Assembly: GCA_947174955.1 (NCBI GenBank)
Contig: CAMWKX010000055.1
Span: 1-7,478, forward strand
From: an uncultured Clostridia bacterium
GTDB lineage: Bacteria; Bacillota; Clostridia; Christensenellales; Borkfalkiaceae
Direction of reading: 5' to 3'
Length of the DNA stretch: 7,478 nucleotides
This document shows, in pieces, positions 6,901 through 7,478 of the stretch. Position 1 is the stretch's first letter. The number at the start of each line of letters is the position of its first letter. The position numbers and the translations under genes are program-made. The notes beneath the pieces were generated by a model. That model was not told the origin of the DNA. It ran no database searches and worked only from the letters and a program-made list of their open reading frames with translations.

Positions 6901-7398
6901 CAGAACGGCGGCGCGATTGCAAATTTCAGCGGCGGCGTGATTACTTTAACCGACTGTACTTTAACGGGCAACACCGCAAGCGCTTTCGGCGGCGCGCTTA
7001 CGCTCGACGGCTTTACCAAGTTGGTAAACGTTATCATTAAGGACAACAAAGCTAACACGAGGGGCGGCGCGATTTATATGGCGTGCGGCAATACTGCGAG
7101 GGCGGTGTCCATAGAGGGCGGCGAGATAACCGACAACACCGCCACCTGGGGAAGCGCAATCTATCTCGACAACGGAGTGCTGAATCTCTTCGGCGGCGAA
7201 AAGGAGGCGCAGATATCCGGTCAGATTTTCAAAAATACAGGCACGCTGTATATATGCGACGGTTTGCCCGATTTTTCAAACGTTGCCCTGCGACCCATTT
7301 CCAACGTCGAGGGTACGGTGGTTCTGACGGCGAGCGGAAATCTGACTTTTACCGATGAGTTTGTAAAGGGCTTAAACGTCCTTTGGGCGGTTGCGTAG
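3994..7398 (+). CDS. Secreted M60-family zinc metalloprotease with CBM32-like and beta-helix domains, ending at a probable premature TAG
   Basis: This is a 1134-residue exported protein, probably a peptidase acting on glycoproteins such as mucins. Residues 1-34 are a signal peptide (KKW, hydrophobic core, likely cleavage after VYA34). Residues about 50-202 are a discoidin/F5-8C (CBM32-like) domain, with YVFDGNWNTSW (83-93), likely for glycan binding. Residues 205-262 are a helical linker. Residues 265-405 are the N-terminal beta-sandwich typical of M60 proteins, and 410-680 the catalytic domain. GWGVAHEIGHSLD (535-547) holds His540, Glu541 and His544, and Glu555 in SETTNNMWS is the likely third zinc ligand, matching the M60 pattern HExxH-x(8-28)-E. 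Residues 735-821 look Fn3-like, and 828-1134 form a beta-helix with PMP-like repeats. AAAGGAG (3983-3989) supports the ATG. No cell-wall anchor is seen before the TAG, and the frame stays open beyond it, so the intact protein was probably longer and may have been surface-attached. Confidence 0.9.
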   Translation: MKSTVKKWLIAILSAVFFAVALCAVIPLTAPVYAAPADTGNITWAAASGNYLNDDYTSVYKVPTSMMTYETNGGESGGRPLSYVFDGNWNTSWASGRDNVEPDNLIAITVSFSQPVTIQNILYACSGEANDGKKGYPTTLSIYTANGGGLSLYGVCNSSSNDKVVFTLSEAVTVTQIKFEFTVVTSYHKWQATAKEIQFLQPDNADANKVLDLFDDYVQMNVKDEYKTKLDAIRENVSNLISYESALKPLLDRADSILNGHLKKDSRREFSTDPNAANVITQYGNLRNYAGGTLRLSQFGINRQVTGVAGLTGQTITVYVDADPGDPLPSVVCTQVYSDWRYWYSTFNLKRGKNVITFPNFITSNYTQAVTPGGPIHIVNAYEPSQQSTNVKVYIEGGYLYPVFRKGGDETSFREELTSYRDKFSAEGLNDVVELVGDHFLHTVSATRAYNDFINRGISPQKNAEGWDNYITAFLEFDGISMDPSDEHYNEKNLHLYTNFRKVQPWGGAGAFAYTEHIGFISFGEDSMTSFGTPGWGVAHEIGHSLDCSPREISETTNNMWSKFELAYFSNNVSRNQNDWITNNLTPDETALDFKLFNRNREVYQIWWNIESYFHGYWGRLDNNYRYYNEAAALNAAGVIQDQDGALTQNERMVYYSSLATGIDMGYYFERCSFSFSGNDGTEFRLDKTTNAYKKLVKKALDDGVFKDEKVKLWYLDANQYFFDPKSEGGYSSSSTVQIVSANKTSAGYVLYLPQPKDTSTHLGYEIMEYRNGKWYVIGFTYSGSYTDRTAYADGYVPTYKIRAYDRKLHCSAESEAKTFTELRQTDVCRIGTTYYNSLSEAVTAATAGDTIYICANLFDVNMTINKNLTILPDTTVAESVRITKTAGGPLFTVAGGVTFELGSNEGAKIILDGNLFSQNGALIRVNGGTMRVYNTELCNNNNTDHGGAVYNTGNSTFTNVTFKNNKTSQNGGAIANFSGGVITLTDCTLTGNTASAFGGALTLDGFTKLVNVIIKDNKANTRGGAIYMACGNTARAVSIEGGEITDNTATWGSAIYLDNGVLNLFGGEKEAQISGQIFKNTGTLYICDGLPDFSNVALRPISNVEGTVVLTASGNLTFTDEFVKGLNVLWAVA
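6781..7173 (+). repeat. PMP-like GGA[I/V/L] beta-helix repeats within the protease gene
   Basis: About five coils of 25-29 residues each carry a GGA[I/V/L] turn: GGAV (947-950), GGAI (972-975), GGAL (999-1002), GGAI (1024-1027) and a degenerate GSAI (1053-1056). Most are preceded by a strand with an FxxN-like element, such as FKNN, LTGN, IKDN and ITDN. This GGAI/FxxN pairing is the hallmark of polymorphic-outer-membrane-protein repeats and of right-handed beta-helices. At DNA level the motif GGCGGCGCG recurs in the first four, while flanking codons differ, so the repeat is old and not a recent tandem duplication. Confidence 0.8.
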
Positions 7399-7478
7399 CT
7401 CGGCGAAAACAATCATAACGCGGATTTGGTTAAACCCAATACGGCTACGGTCACCGTCAGCGTGAACGGAAAGGACGT
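7399..7478 (+). pseudogene. In-frame continuation of the protease gene beyond the TAG
   Basis: Directly after the TAG the same frame reads LGENNHNADLVKP, then NTATVTVSVNGKD, with no stop to the window edge (26 codons). Codons (CTC, GGC, AAC, GCG, CCC, ACG, GTC, ACC) match the upstream gene, and the alternating hydrophobic TVTVSV looks like a beta-strand of a further extracellular domain. The other two forward frames reach stops: TAA in the second and TGA in the third. There is no ribosome site or start codon for a new gene here. This is best read as the downstream part of one longer gene, cut off by the window end. Confidence 0.7.

Noticed and set aside
6549..7058. Reverse-strand open frame of about 169 codons with a hydrophobic translation
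   Set aside because: It lies wholly opposite the beta-helix part of the protease gene, has no family resemblance, and arises from the regular codon composition of the repeats.
6829..7080. Recurring GGCGGCGCG considered as a CRISPR or tandem DNA repeat
   Set aside because: The repeats are 9 nt, in codon phase, and encode GGA turns of the beta-helix; spacing and flanks vary as expected for protein repeats.
7083..7358. Second forward-frame open stretch inside the protease gene
   Set aside because: Its Arg-rich, low-complexity translation shows no domain, while the main frame here keeps beta-helix repeats.

Overview
The window is about 7.5 kb of densely packed bacterial DNA with every supported gene on the + strand. 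It looks like a Gram-positive, probably gut-dwelling anaerobe of the Clostridia (Firmicutes). The evidence is strong AGGAG ribosome sites, sigma-A promoters (one a perfect TTGACA-17-TATAAT), U-tract terminators, a lipoprotein-type flavodoxin, a ferredoxin-type aldo/keto reductase and a secreted M60 (enhancin/mucinase-like) metalloprotease. G+C looks close to half, with many GCG, CCC and TCG codons. The lineage is an inference from style and gene content; no marker gene is present.

Bases 1-2250 hold the end of a redox or detoxification operon. It starts with a 5'-truncated alpha/beta hydrolase of the dienelactone-hydrolase/YcjY type. A membrane-anchored flavodoxin lipoprotein follows after 1 nt, then a carboxymuconolactone decarboxylase-cupin fusion after 16 nt. 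A GCAA-loop hairpin with a U tract closes the unit.

Bases 2251-3890 are a second unit with its own extended -10 promoter. It contains an aldo/keto reductase carrying two C-terminal 4Fe-4S motifs and, 16 nt later, a DUF1893 protein (TM1506-like). A strong terminator ends it. Hydrolase, flavodoxin, CMD/cupin and Fe-S aldo/keto reductase are all small-molecule redox or hydrolytic proteins. A shared role in handling reactive carbonyl, quinone or aromatic compounds is plausible, but the substrate cannot be read from the sequence.

Bases 3891-7478 are a separate locus. A consensus promoter with a 15-bp AT palindrome over its -10 drives one large secreted protein: signal peptide, discoidin/CBM32-like domain, helical linker, M60 beta-sandwich and HEIGH zinc-protease domain, Fn3-like domain, and a right-handed beta-helix with PMP-like GGA[I/V/L] repeats. 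It probably acts on host or dietary glycoproteins. The frame ends at a TAG (7396-7398), but the same frame runs on open, with the same codon style, to the window end. The stop therefore seems to interrupt a longer gene, through a real nonsense mutation, a base error or, less likely, readthrough. No RNA genes, CRISPR arrays, insertion sequences or attachment sites were seen.
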